Translations under genes and position numbers: made by a program
Shown: piece by piece, positions 50,484 to 60,299 of the stretch
Position numbering within the stretch: position 1 is the first letter of the stretch
Layout of the letters: every line of letters begins with the position of its first letter
Assembly: GCA_011009095.1 (NCBI GenBank)
Contig: VTPC01090925.1
Span: 124,968 to 188,967 of the forward strand
Length of the DNA: 64,000 nucleotides
Direction of reading: 5' to 3'
Source: Ignelater luminosus
Taxonomy: Eukaryota; Arthropoda; Insecta; Coleoptera; Elateridae
Notes under the pieces: generated by a model
What the model was told of the DNA's origin: nothing
The model's database searches: none
The model's input: the letters and a program-made list of their open reading frames with translations, nothing else

Positions 50484-51353
50484 ATGGCAGAACCTAATCA
50501 TCAAATCAGTACGACTATTGACGTAGAAACAGCTGATATACATGACTTGAATATAATTACAATAGAAACACAAGAAAATAACAGTGTTAATAACACAGAA
50601 CCAGTTGAGGCAATTGAAGAAGCTAAAAATCTTGATAAAGATATAAGTCAAAATATTCTGAAATCCAGAAGAACGAGACGACATCAAGTAACAGAAGATG
50701 ATTGGGAAGTTAAAAAAGCAAAGATCTTACGTGAACAAGGTAAAGAATACAAAGGGAGAAAGGTTGTAGATGGAAAAGTCACGGGATTTGTCAGTAGGCC
50801 TAAGAGAACGATGAAAGAAATTACTTGCAAATGTAAAGGTAAAACCTTTCGTTGCAAGACATTGACAGAAACAGAAAGACAAAAGATGTTCAATGATTTC
50901 TGGAAGTTGAGCTGGAAGGAAAGAAAGATTTTCATAAAGACTATGACAGATGTAAATTTTACCCAAAGATCTCGGGATAGGAAAATTGAAAACACTTCAT
51001 GCCGAAAATTTTCTTTTAAAGTCTATTTATATGTAAATAATTCAACAAAGGTCAGAGTATGCAATAAGACATTACTGGCAATTTTAGGGATAGGGGAATT
51101 GATGGTCAACAAGTGGTTAGAAGACGGAGAAGAAGATCATGTAGAGTTGGAACAAAAAGACGAAACCGACGAGAGAACTGAAAATAAAAGACAATCAAAG
51201 AATATTACAAGACAACGAGATTTAAATGAAAGATTAAATTTAATAAAAGAGTTTTTATTGGCATTGCCAAATGTAGAATCACATTATTGTCGAGCATTTT
51301 CTCAAAAACTCTATTTGGAGCCTTGTTGGACGTCAAAGTCTCAGTTGTTCTAG
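50484..51353 (+). pseudogene. DUF7869-family transposase, middle piece with Cys-rich segment
   Basis: 289 residues, in the same frame as the previous piece, ending at TAG (51351-51353). Residues 17-55 repeat the N-terminal acidic block (TADIHDLN, ETQENN, VNNTEPVE, EEAKNLDKDIS). A basic helix (RRTRRHQ, WEVKKAKILREQGKEYKGRK) follows, then C115-x-C117-x6-C124, TETERQKMFNDFWKLSW-type and KERKIF blocks (about 128-150), and KVRVCNKTLLAILGIGE (189-205). This order (basic region, short Cys cluster, FW-LSW-x-x-K block, VCk-x-x-h-LGIGE block) is the N-terminal half of insect proteins annotated only as DUF7869-containing. It could bind the element ends. After the TAG the same frame continues WCKEKN before the frameshift. 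Confidence 0.78.
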
Positions 51354-51367
51354 GTTTATACTGACAA

Positions 51368-51594
51368 TTGGTGCAAGGAAAAAAATGCAAGCCACTGCCT
51401 TCCTGTACCTTCCACAAAACGTTTGAAGATTTGAATTTGTCTTTATACAGACCGAAGAAAGATCAATTTGATATATGTAGAGCATACAAGCTAAAACACA
51501 TTACTAGTGAAGAATACAAGGATCATTCAAAGAAAAAAACCGCTGCTAGGCAAGAAAAAGACAACGATAAAAAAACGAAGAGCATGTTTACACG
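51368..51594 (+). pseudogene. DUF7869-family transposase, linker piece
   Basis: This is read in a second frame after a shift in the A-run near 51380. It contains FHKTFEDLNLSLYRPKKDQF, DICRAYK and EEYKDHSKKK, matching the family block that in relatives ends in KKDQCDxC, a likely zinc or structural knot (one Cys is Phe here). The frame shifts again at about 51590, just before the first candidate catalytic Asp. Past that point its remaining frame (to 51694) is out of register. Confidence 0.72.
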
Positions 51595-52491
51595 GTGGAT
51601 CTTCAGAGCCTGTTATTGTGTCCTAAATCAAATGCTTCAGGCATATATTACAGGAGGAAACTTTCAGTCCACAACCTTTGTATGTATGATCTAAAGACAA
51701 AAGATGGATTTTGCTACCTGTGGAATGAAACAGAAGGCGAACTCACTGCAAATGAGTTTGCAAGCATTGTAAGTCATTTCATTCAATCCCAGTTACCGCT
51801 TCGCAACAATGCAAAGAAAATACTAATTTTCAGTGACGGCTGTAACTATCAAAAGAGAAGTTCTATTTTGAGCAATGCCCTGTTACATTTAGCTGTTAAG
51901 TACAAGATCTGCATCGAAAGCAAATATCTGGAAAAAGGTCACACTCAAATGGAGTGTGACTCTATGCACTCCACCATAGAGCGGTATCTAAAACAGAGAG
52001 AAGTATATGTGCCAGCTGATTGTGTAGAGATATGCAAAAATGCTAGAAATCATACTACACCTTATAAGGTTACTTATTTAGAACATTCATTCTTCAAAAA
52101 CTATGCAAACCCCACAATGTACAAGTCGATCCGTCCTGGATTGAAGAAAGGTGACGCCAAAGTTACTGACATCCGCTATTTGAAGTATTCTGACGACGGA
52201 AAAATTTATTACAAACTAAATTTTGAAGATGAGTTCAAACTATTACCTGCTTGCGAGGATAACGCAAAACAATCGGAAGAAGCTTCAAGAAAATCCAGAC
52301 GAAAAAGGCAGGATCCAAAACCATCATTAAGCCATCCTATAGACAAAATGCAAGCATTTCGTGAAGCAAATTTTCCAAATTTGTACGACAGTAGGTTGAA
52401 GATAACGGAAGCAAAGTACAACCATCTGCAAGAATTGAAAAGTACAATACTAAGGGACTACTACTCTTTTTATGACGAGTTGCCATTTTAA
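51595..52491 (+). pseudogene. DUF7869 catalytic-like domain, C-terminal piece
   Basis: 298 residues open to TAA at 52489-52491; as listed it opens with GTG because the upstream join is shifted. Blocks: (M/V)DLQSLLLCPK (Asp 2), LSVHNLCMYDLKT, CYLWNE, ILIFSDGCNYQKRS (Asp 81), KYLEKGHTQMECDSMHSTIE (about 111-129; Glu 120, Asp 122, Glu 129), then a basic tail with SRKSRRKRQD. Acidic residues at the ends of predicted strands, D-L-Q, FSDGC-x-x-Q and ECDS-x-H-x-x-IE, are arranged as in RNase H-fold DDE/D enzymes. The family match is strong; the catalytic assignment is my inference. Confidence 0.82.
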
Positions 52492-52659
52492 CAGACTGCT
52501 TCAATCCATGAAAAGGTCAAAATTACCATCGTTACATGTATTTTTACTAACATTTTGTTTTATTTGACATTTTTATATGTTTCCAAATATAATATACCGT
52601 AATTATCTCATTATTCCAATTTCTAGTATTTTATTTAAAACCTTATACTCATTGTCAGA

Positions 52660-52754
52660 CCACTTAACTCCAAATTTAAATTTTTCAAACCACGTATCTT
52701 TTATACACATACCGTGTAACTCCTTAACGTAGCTATTTCTAACCTGGTAACTCC
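52660..52754. repeat. Right subterminal repeat arm
   Basis: Four copies of the arm motif in 95 bases, all in plus orientation: CCACTTAACTCC (52660-52671), CCACGTATCT (52690-52699, partial), CCGTGTAACTCC (52712-52723) and CCTGGTAACTCC (52743-52754). The right inverted repeat adds a minus-orientation copy. The spacing of about 20-30 bases is close to two or three helical turns. Confidence 0.75.
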
Positions 52755-52909
52755 ATTGTAATTATGAATATGTTTAATTATATAACAATATGGCCTATAC
52801 ACATCTCAGAATACTTTAAACTTTATTGTTAAGAATAAACAATAATAATTTATCTATTCACTGTCGAATAAATCAGTTTTTTGTTCCTCCTGTAAAAAGT
52901 GGGAAATGT

Positions 52910-52939
52910 GAGTTACGTGGTTTGTTAATTAGGCCAACG
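52910..52939 (-). repeat. Right terminal inverted repeat
   Basis: Reverse complement of the left repeat with one difference. It ends GGCCAACG, directly followed by TAAA (52940-52943), the second copy of the target duplication. Confidence 0.9.
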
Positions 52940-52943
52940 TAAA

Positions 52944-54230
52944 GCATCTTTTAGAAGTCGTACTGTTAGAATGATTTAGCAAAACGCTACTGGATTAAGT
53001 AAAGTTTGTGAGTGACCCTTCTTGTCTGTATGGTTTAGATTTTTGTTTTTTCTTCGTGTTAGAGAGTATTCTTTTGGAAGCTTCCGTTGAGGTCGCATGG
53101 ATAGAGTTGGTTATCTTTATTAAATTCTCAAATCAATTAATTGTATTACGTAGGGGTTCGACGAATCTTTAATTAATTCTTATTATAAGCGGGACAAAGG
53201 GTATAATATTCCATTTTATTAAACTCTCTTATTATTGAGGTAAGAAATTTACAGGTATCGTATCTTTGCAGCTGTTGGGTTACTTTATCTTATATCAGAT
53301 TGAGCAAGTTTAAATGTCATCTTGATTCTAAGCTTGAGTTTATGATCTTGCACTAGTGATTTGATTTTTTAAATTTTCATTTAGATTATTTACGCCTCAT
53401 TGTGTTGGTGTTTTTATATTAATACAGGTATTGATAGGCGATGCATAGTTTCCTTATTCTGCCAAATTTGTTTTATTGTTGAAGTTATCTTCTAGAGAAA
53501 AAACCTTTAATTGGTTTAGTTTCATTTTGTCAGTTATGGCATATGTTGTTGATTGGATTAGAAAAATTCTTTGTAGCAGATAATTCCTTAACCTGGTTGT
53601 ATTATCTTTCTTTACCTTAAATTAGTAATTAAACGTTATCACGATTTTTCTTGAAGATGTGGATGTAGAATATAATTTTCTAGCAAGAATTTTTGCTCTT
53701 CCTGGTCTAGCGGATTAGATTTTTATTTCATTGAAATTCTTGTTAATTCTTTTCTCCAATAGGAAAAGAAGTATAGTTTTAAGTTTAACAACTCATTGAG
53801 GCATTTATTAAAATTTTCCTTATGATTGGATAAAGTAAGCAATTGATTGGTCAGTAGTAGGATTTTGTGTTCTTCGCGGAGATTCTTGGTTGAACGTTTG
53901 GGTGCTTTGATGGTGTACGCAGCATTGTCGGTTCTCCCTGCACCAGAAAAATCTCCGCTAATGTATACTCGGTACAGGAGTTTGAGTTTGCAATTTTTAC
54001 TTTTGTCGAAGAACCCTCAAGATTTGGGGGTAAGTTTTATGCCTTTTCTTTCTCCTTCTGGTTTAATCTTCGTATACAGTGTTCAGCTTCTGAAGTACAG
54101 GCGATTTTATTATAATAAGTGAGTTCGTTTAATAATAATAACAAATAATAAAATAATACATGTTATTTATTAAAGTTTATTAACAAGTTAACAAATTGTT
54201 ACAACTGTCGAGGAACTGTGTTGTTGAATT
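52944..54230. other. T-rich stretch, nothing assigned
   Basis: A 91-residue plus-strand frame at 53847-54122 is not recognised. On the opposite strand the same DNA also reads without clear motifs. No repeat or RNA gene is supported. Confidence 0.4.
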
Positions 54231-54237
54231 TTGCGCG

Positions 54238-54404
54238 AACTATAATGATAATGATGTCCCTGTAAATAACGACAAGTTTTTATATCTGTACCTGTATGCA
54301 TGATTGTAGTTCTCGGCATTTTTCATATATTTAGATACTCCTTAAGTGTTCTAAGGAAATATTGCAGTAGGTCCTTTAAGAAGAATTAGACAAAAGCAAG
54401 ATCC
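54238..54404 (-). repeat. Left LTR-like repeat
   Basis: Shares AACTATAA(C/T)GATAA, TGTAGTTCTC, CTTAAGTGTTCTAAGGAAAT and GGTCCTTTAAGA with 56895-57040. Many indels separate the copies. The outer borders are uncertain by tens of bases, and TG...CA ends were not identified. Confidence 0.65.
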
Positions 54405-54439
54405 TATCAGTGTTGTCGCACTGTGGATTAATACACTAC

Positions 54440-54940
54440 GCTGCGCCTTATCACTGCGTAATTGTTGCAAGTGATTGAGAATAATGAGGTCTTCCTGTAT
54501 CATCTTGATCGGTTAACACGTATGCGGGTTTAAGTCGATCGAGTGATATCGTGGATTCTTTACCATTAATTCCATTTACAAAGAATTTGTCATGACGTCT
54601 GAAAACTTCATAGGGACCCTCGTAGTAGCGTCATGCCTGACGAATACATGAGACACTGTTTGCAATGAAAGTAGATCTATGTCCATGTGTTGTTGTGGGC
54701 ACTGGTCTAACGCTTTTGAATCACGAAATCTAATACGGGAGTATTCTTCAAGAACTTTCCTGGTAGTCGAAGGTTTTTTCCGTAGACAGATTCTGTTGCT
54801 GCTGCCTGGATGTCTTAAAGGTAATCCGAATTCCTAGTAAGAATTTCACTTCAATTATCGTGCTGTCGGCACGTGATAGCTGTTTTTAATTGACGATGCA
54901 GTCTTTCGACTAATCGATGCATTATTTACTGTGGTTCAAA
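54440..54940 (-). pseudogene. gypsy integrase end and pol C-terminal tail
   Basis: On the minus strand: HRLVERLHRQLKTAI near 54880-54925 (integrase block with the last Glu), ESVYGKNLRLPGKF near 54755-54800, VSHVFVRHDATT near 54625-54665, YEGPYEVFRRHDKFFVNGI near 54570-54625, and ISLDRLKPAYVLTDQDD near 54495-54550. The PYEGPY...K-x-F/W block and DRLKPAY are the standard C-terminal domain of this gypsy group, involved in target DNA contact. Frame changes occur between the blocks. Confidence 0.8.
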
Positions 54941-55119
54941 TGCATCGTGAATCGCGTACACAATTTAGTTCTTTGCAGTCTTTGTTTATGGATGACTACA
55001 CAAACTTTAAAGTAATGAGTTTGGTAGTAGTGTGTGCTCTGTGGTGTGAAAAACTGTGCGTATTATCGAAGATGGGACAGCAAAATGGACCTATGATAAA
55101 AGGGTCTGACACTTTTGAT

Positions 55120-55345
55120 TAAAAATATCACAATACACGTCGACATTTGAATCAGGAAAGATAATTAACTTCAACTGTAAAACAGTATTAGGTTAATTTA
55201 AAAGTTGATGTAATGCTTCTTTATCTGTTTCCTGTGAACCTGCCAGTGCTCGATAGTTGATTGCAGTGGCTATTTCCGTAATATAACAAAGAGAATCTGC
55301 AACATTGTTGTCTTTCCCGGAAATGTGGCGTTTGACACAGCTAGA
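55120..55345 (-). pseudogene. gypsy RNase H C-terminal end
   Basis: Minus strand, from 55345 downward: SSCVKRHISGKDNNVADSL, then EIATAINYRALAGSQETDKE. This is the conserved HISGxxNxVADxLSR end of the RT-linked RNase H and the start of the spacer to integrase. It joins the gag fragment directly at about 55345, so the RT is deleted. Confidence 0.78.
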
Positions 55346-55640
55346 ATCGATTTGGTAATGGATTTAACCATGATAATTTTATTAGGTCGTCTGATACTGT
55401 GTTGTCAAGGCTTCTCAAACGTCTTATACGATCGCCAAGTTCTTCGCGTTCCAACAATTGTCTTAATCGTTGCTCTTGTGATGCAGAAAGTCTTTTGATT
55501 AATTCGTTTTTAATCTTGTCGTACCTTTCTGTAGTGGGCGGAGATATAATAATGTCGTCGAGTACGCGAATTGACACTCTATCGATGTACCGCGTTCCTG
55601 TCGGTTCGCTGTGGCTTGTCAATTGGCAATTTGATATTTA
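55341..55640 (-). pseudogene. gypsy gag fragment
   Basis: The 93-residue frame (55622-55341) contains DDIIISPPTTERYDKIKNEL, RLSASQEQRLRQLLEREELG and DDLIKLSWLNPLP. This is the Gag core pattern (PP-x-x-x-x-Y-x-x-hK-x-x-L, S-x-x-x-R-h-x-x-L, then LP) of the same gypsy group as the pol parts. A frame change near 55600 adds upstream residues. The nucleocapsid part is missing. Confidence 0.8.
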
Positions 55641-55649
55641 GTTAGTTCA

Positions 55650-56890
55650 CTTCGGAATATCACTAATAAAAAACGTGTATGATGTTCAAAAAATAACCTC
55701 AAGGTACTGAATAAAATAAAACAAAGTCATAAGGTTCAACATAGGTTCTTTATTTAACGAGGCATGCTTTTCCCTTTTCTTTTGTTTCTTTTGAAACAAT
55801 TAAACATTCAACTACACAAATACTTATTTTACAGCAGCTAACTTACGTAAAAGAAAATTCGAGTACATAGTACACAAAAAAACTAGAATTAATATGTTTA
55901 TTAAGACTAAGTTTAAACAAATGTTTAATTTAACTAAGCAAAATTCATTAATTAGGCAACTAATAATTGATTAATTAATAATTAAATAACTGACTTAAGT
56001 TGATCTGAATTTAATTGAAATTACTTTACTGTACTTTCGGAAAGAAAAAGAAGATACTCAATAAAATTTAATCTCGATCGCGAACAAAACTTAATAAACG
56101 AAGATAGACATTACCTTAATCTTTTTTTGGTGGTTTACCCATCAACTAGAGTGGTACAGAAGACAGCGAACTAGATTAAACCAGCTTTATGATACAAGAC
56201 GATAAATTTGGGATGACTTTGTTATTTGTTGGTTCTAGAAAGAGAGGACAACAAGGACATAGCTATTCCTAAAAAAAGACTCAAAATGTACTCACTGAGA
56301 TCTTAGGCGACCAGTGGTAGTTATACTCCTTATAATATAAAGTAGAAACATACAAGGAGAGGTTTATTAATTATTTTTACTCCTAGAAGACCTAAGAACA
56401 GCTCTGAATCAAAAATCCGTATTTCTGATAGATTACAATACAACTAAACTATCAAAACCTTCAGAAAAATCCCCAAATATTAATAGGTAATACAACATTC
56501 AATTAGTTTCAACTTGTGCAACGAATATATCAAGAAGAATTTTTGCAAATTGAAAAATGCGTTTTCAAAAGAAAGGATAAGATAAACAGACATCTAAAAA
56601 ATGCAGAAGCGGACAAAGTTCCGCGCTCGAAACAAAATATTGAAGTAGTTGCAAATTTAAGAGAGGTACGCCTATGCGAATATTTCGGAAAGAAGACCTC
56701 TAGTGAATATTAAATATTTTTAACAAATAATGTTGATGTTAAGTGTTGCCTAGAAATTAGTTACTTATTAAACAATAAATAATCTAAGAAGCAAAATTTC
56801 TAATTTTAAAAGGAAAATCAAGCTCATTAAATACAAAAATTAAAAGAAAGAAACTATAACGTTACACCTGTTACGCCTCGGGGGCCAGCA
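55650..56890. other. Inner stretch of the gypsy unit without recognised blocks
   Basis: Between gag and the right LTR-like repeat. A 65-residue plus-strand frame (56516-56713) and A-rich stretches are present but carry no recognised motif. It may hold the 5' leader plus a later insertion, because it is longer than a usual gypsy leader. Confidence 0.4.
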
Positions 56891-56894
56891 AATT

Positions 56895-57040
56895 AACTAT
56901 AACGATAAGCTTTTAGTGTGCATAACAAAGGGGTGAGGTTTGTAGTTCTCCGCGTTTTCCATAGAAGTAGACAATGCTTAAGTGTTCTAAGGAAATATTG
57001 CGGTAGGTCCTTTAAGAGGAATTGGACAAAAGCAAAATCC
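56895..57040 (-). repeat. Right LTR-like repeat
   Basis: Partner of 54238-54404. A shorter echo of its end, GGTAAAAGCAAGACCCTTTT, recurs at about 57098-57118, suggesting a small duplication or a longer LTR on this side. Confidence 0.65.
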
Positions 57041-57149
57041 TTTTTCTATGAAAATCTTAGCGGGCAAACATTCGAAAATATCTTCAAGGACTTATTAGGT
57101 AAAAGCAAGACCCTTTTTTTGTGAATGTCTATTGCACGCCCGTTACATT

Positions 57150-58500
57150 CGTAGAAGTCGATGTTCCTCGAATTTCTAGTTTTTAGAAAGCGTTCAAAGG
57201 TATAGGGCGCTACAACAGCTTTTTAATTTCCGCTAGTTTTGCGACTCTGTTTGCTTGCATTTGGAATTATTGAGGAAAGGTATGTTTTGTGCTGATAACA
57301 TCGCTCACATCACTTCAGCTAGAGTCTTCGCCACCTCGGATTGTGGATGGCCGAGTTTATTAAATTTCTACTGTGTTTAAGTTTATTGGAGATGATTTGC
57401 AATTTTATTCTGATAAAAACTTCTTGATTATTTGACAAAACTTCATTTGTGGTTATGATAGTTGAGAAATTTTTGATAATATTGTTATAGTTCAATAATA
57501 TCTTTAAACATGATTTACATTTTGTCTCATAAGTTTTTTTATTCGTTTCTAATTAAATTTTAGCCACATTGATTTGCGTGAAATACTTGTACTTAGGAAG
57601 TCCTTAATGTTCTTACGCTCTTATCACCGATCTTCTTAAGTCTGGTTGTTAAAAATTATTTTGAAATGTTTGGCTATTAAAGTTTTTTTAATTGGTTTTA
57701 TTTTAAAGTAATATTCTTACTAGGATAAATTTTACGAAATACATTTATGAGATTATAAATTTATTATTTAACAGAAAAGTTTGTTGAATTTTTCCTTTGC
57801 TTTATTTCCTAAAAATATCTTTTCAAAAGTTTTCTTATGAGATAAAGTATTCTATAGTGTTAAATAAAATAAAACTAAATTTTTTAAATTTTTCTCAAGA
57901 TTAATTTTCTTGTTGCATTTTGATACAGAGTTAGTATTTTATTAATTATTATATTCACACATTCAAGTAATATTACCAGATGTCCAGGCATGCGTCGATT
58001 TAAGTTTAACTTTTCAAATTTGATCAGGATTTTTTTGCACGTATTGTTAAAGCTGTAAAATTACATTTGATCTAAATAAGTGATTTGGTGATTATATAAT
58101 ACTTAAATAATTGTCTATATTTATACTTTTGTATTGGCGCCATTAGAATTTTTTTAATATACAGGGTTAGCCAAAAGTCTGGAAACAGTCTTATTGTAGC
58201 AATACCGATAGAATTAGCGGAATAATAACCCTTGGAGGGGTGGTATATTAGACTCTCTTATCTACATTGTGGAAGGAAAAGAATTAATTTAATTATCCAG
58301 TTCCGCGTAATTGATGTCAACTTTTAATTTTTAAATGGCACCCTAGTATTTTGATGACATTTTCTAAATCTGCATAAAATTCTAGATACGACAGTGAAGA
58401 AAAAAAATTAAATAACATAATTGGCTTTGCTATAATAAATTAATAAAGTTTGCAGTTTTAGTGTATTGTGTCTTGAAGTAGTATATAATGGGCTCTCTGT
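57150..58500. other. T-rich stretch, no gene recognised
   Basis: Nothing coding. ATACAGGGTTAGCCAAAAGT at 58159-58178 resembles the end motif of insect mariner-like or MITE elements, but no partner end was found. Confidence 0.4.
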
Positions 58501-58502
58501 CG

Positions 58503-58508
<6 letters not shown>

Positions 58509-58554
<46 letters not shown>
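58509..58554 (+). repeat. (CT)23 microsatellite
   Basis: Forty-six uninterrupted bases of CT. On the minus strand it makes an Arg-Glu repeat inside a 90-residue frame (58408-58680), which is an artefact of the repeat. It is preceded by impure CT-rich bases. Confidence 0.98.
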
Positions 58555-58557
<3 letters not shown>

Positions 58558-58559
58558 GG

Positions 58560-59500
58560 AAGTGAGTTTGAAAGTACTACTGTAGTGTTTGAACTCGAGT
58601 CTTACAGAGTCTACCAATGTTAAATAACCCCATATTGCCCTCAGTACGAGTTTCATGAAAGACTGGTTATAGCCATACAAATTTAGTAATTTATTGTTCT
58701 CCTGTCATCATTTTAAGACACAAAACGAATATGGAATACTGGAATTTCCCAAGTACTTATGACAGTTATTAAAAAGGAATTAAGTTTGGTATTTGGTGGC
58801 TAGGTTAGTTGACACTTTACATTTAAGCTTTGTATGATTCAATTAACAAGCTTGATAAAAGTTCAGCTGTAATATAAAGATTCTATGGCTCCATTAAATG
58901 TGAATTTAATGCTAAGCTAATTAAACTAAACTAAACTAAAAGATGGAGCTTAGCGCCCCCCCATGAGATATTTTCTTTTCAATGTTAAAATCGCCGGTGG
59001 GAACACGCTCTAATAAATCAACGATATAACGTATAATGTGTTGTCCTGCAGAAAGTGCTTCTGGAAGTACTTACGTACGTATGATGTCTTTCTGCTGGAA
59101 AAACGCTCATTTTAAATAGGCTGTGCTCCTGACAGGAATCTTTCTTTCTAATCTCTTACGTGGTACGTAACGCGTGGTAAGATAATAATTTAATGTAAAA
59201 AAAGAAACGTTTTGTTGAATTAGGTAAATTCTGGAGTAAGTAATACATCTTCTTTGTGCTCATTGTCGATCTTCGTCTTGTGAACTTCATGCTTGTAAAA
59301 ATATATTGTTCTTGGTGGTTTTATTGGCGCATGAGTTGGTTCAGTCCTTCAGAGTTATAATTGAATAATTACAAAGTAAGACTTTTTGTAAAGATTTGTT
59401 CATCTATTTCGATAGATGTAAAACACTCTCACACTCTAACAAACATGCGCACATTCGTCGTTGCTAGTTCTGTGTGCTACGCAGTTTCTAAAGATAATCC
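58560..59500. other. AT-rich stretch with a short (AAACT)n run
   Basis: AAACTAAACTAAACTAAA near 58923-58940 is a short pentamer repeat. No gene is recognised. Confidence 0.5.
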
Positions 59501-59526
59501 ATTTTGCCTTAAATAATTATGAACCT

Positions 59527-60260
59527 CTATGGCAGGAGCGTCGTCGAAATGAGTTTAGACGAGTTTAAGCCTTTTAACTGGTTTGTAATACGCATTACCA
59601 TCTTTATCAATCGTTTTTTGCAGGGCTTCCCATTACTTGTAGTCCCGCAAGATCCAATAAATGTATAAACTTTGTGGTCTTTGCAAGATACGTCTATTAA
59701 TTTTGCATCTTCCAATTCAGTAGTAGCTGCAACATAACTGCCTTTTTCTTCTCGACACCGACGTTTGATTGTTATCAAAAGATAGATCTTCATCATTCCT
59801 AGGAAGAATAATCCCCGTTTCTTCAATTGTATCGCAGTTTTAACTGACCCTAGCCAGGAATCGCCTACTGATGTTTTTGCTGTTTCATGTCACTTCTTTA
59901 TGAGTTTCAATGTGGTAGCGGTTTCAACTCCCAAGTCTCGTTGCCACTTTTTTCACTGCATAGCATATTGTTCTAGATTATCAGATTATAGGAACCTATG
60001 TATTTTTGTTTATGTCTAACTGCATCAGCAAGCGTGGTCATCTTGCACCCAACGCTTTTGGGTTTCATTTTTATTTTTATTACAGCCGGGATTTACTATA
60101 CCATGCTAATATGGATTCATCGACAGTGAGTTTGCACTCAATATTTATCACACTTCGTCACTTGTCATTTAAAAGATGATCTAAGTCTTGTGATTGATAC
60201 CTTTTGTCATCTCCCACATTGTCATTTGGGCTTGCAAATGATAGAGCGTGTAGTTTTTTC
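59527..60260 (-). pseudogene. piggyBac-type transposase fragment, third lineage
   Basis: Minus strand, reading down: YQSQDLDHLLN near 60195-60230, CKLTVDESILAW near 60115-60150 (first catalytic Asp in VDES, kept), then after stops a 99-residue frame (59826-59527) with REEKGSYVAATTELEDAKLI and CKDHKVYTFIGSCG, the strand block that in piggyBac relatives precedes the last Asp pair. The expected second Asp block and the C-terminal finger were not found. It differs from the copies at 33-35 kb and 44-45 kb. Family-level confidence is moderate because only two blocks are clear. Confidence 0.55.
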
Positions 60261-60299
60261 AAATATATAAAGTCCTAAATCAAATCTTTGTCCAAAACA

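Larger units (their letters stand above)
49001..52939 (+). mobile_element. DNA transposon with DUF7869-family transposase, complete ends
   Basis: A 3939-bp unit. Its 30-bp terminal inverted repeats differ at one base, and TAAA flanks it on both sides. Both arms carry several copies of a CCACGTAACTCC-like motif. One long gene lies between them on the plus strand, coding from about 49802 to 52491, with AATAAA at 52834-52839 as a likely poly-A signal. This is the layout of a cut-and-paste transposon. The ends are almost perfect while the gene has two stops and two frameshifts, so the copy is fairly young but not autonomous as read. I recognise the protein family but not a named superfamily with these ends. 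Confidence 0.85.
54238..57040 (-). mobile_element. gypsy LTR retrotransposon with internal deletions and diverged LTR-like repeats
   Basis: LTR-like direct repeats at 54238-54404 and 56895-57040 flank a minus-strand body that reads gag, RNase H end, integrase end, pol tail in the right order for an element running right to left. Protease, reverse transcriptase and most of integrase are missing. A TGCTGGCCCCCGAGGCG stretch (reverse strand, about 56874-56890) lies just inside the right repeat, where a primer-binding site is expected. The repeats are well diverged, so the insertion is old. Confidence 0.72.

Noticed and set aside
50684-50995. Minus-strand frames of 79-103 residues opposite the transposase
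   Set aside because: Shadows of the plus-strand gene, whose family match is clear.
58408-58680. Arg-Glu-rich protein on the minus strand
   Set aside because: It is a translation of the (CT)23 microsatellite.
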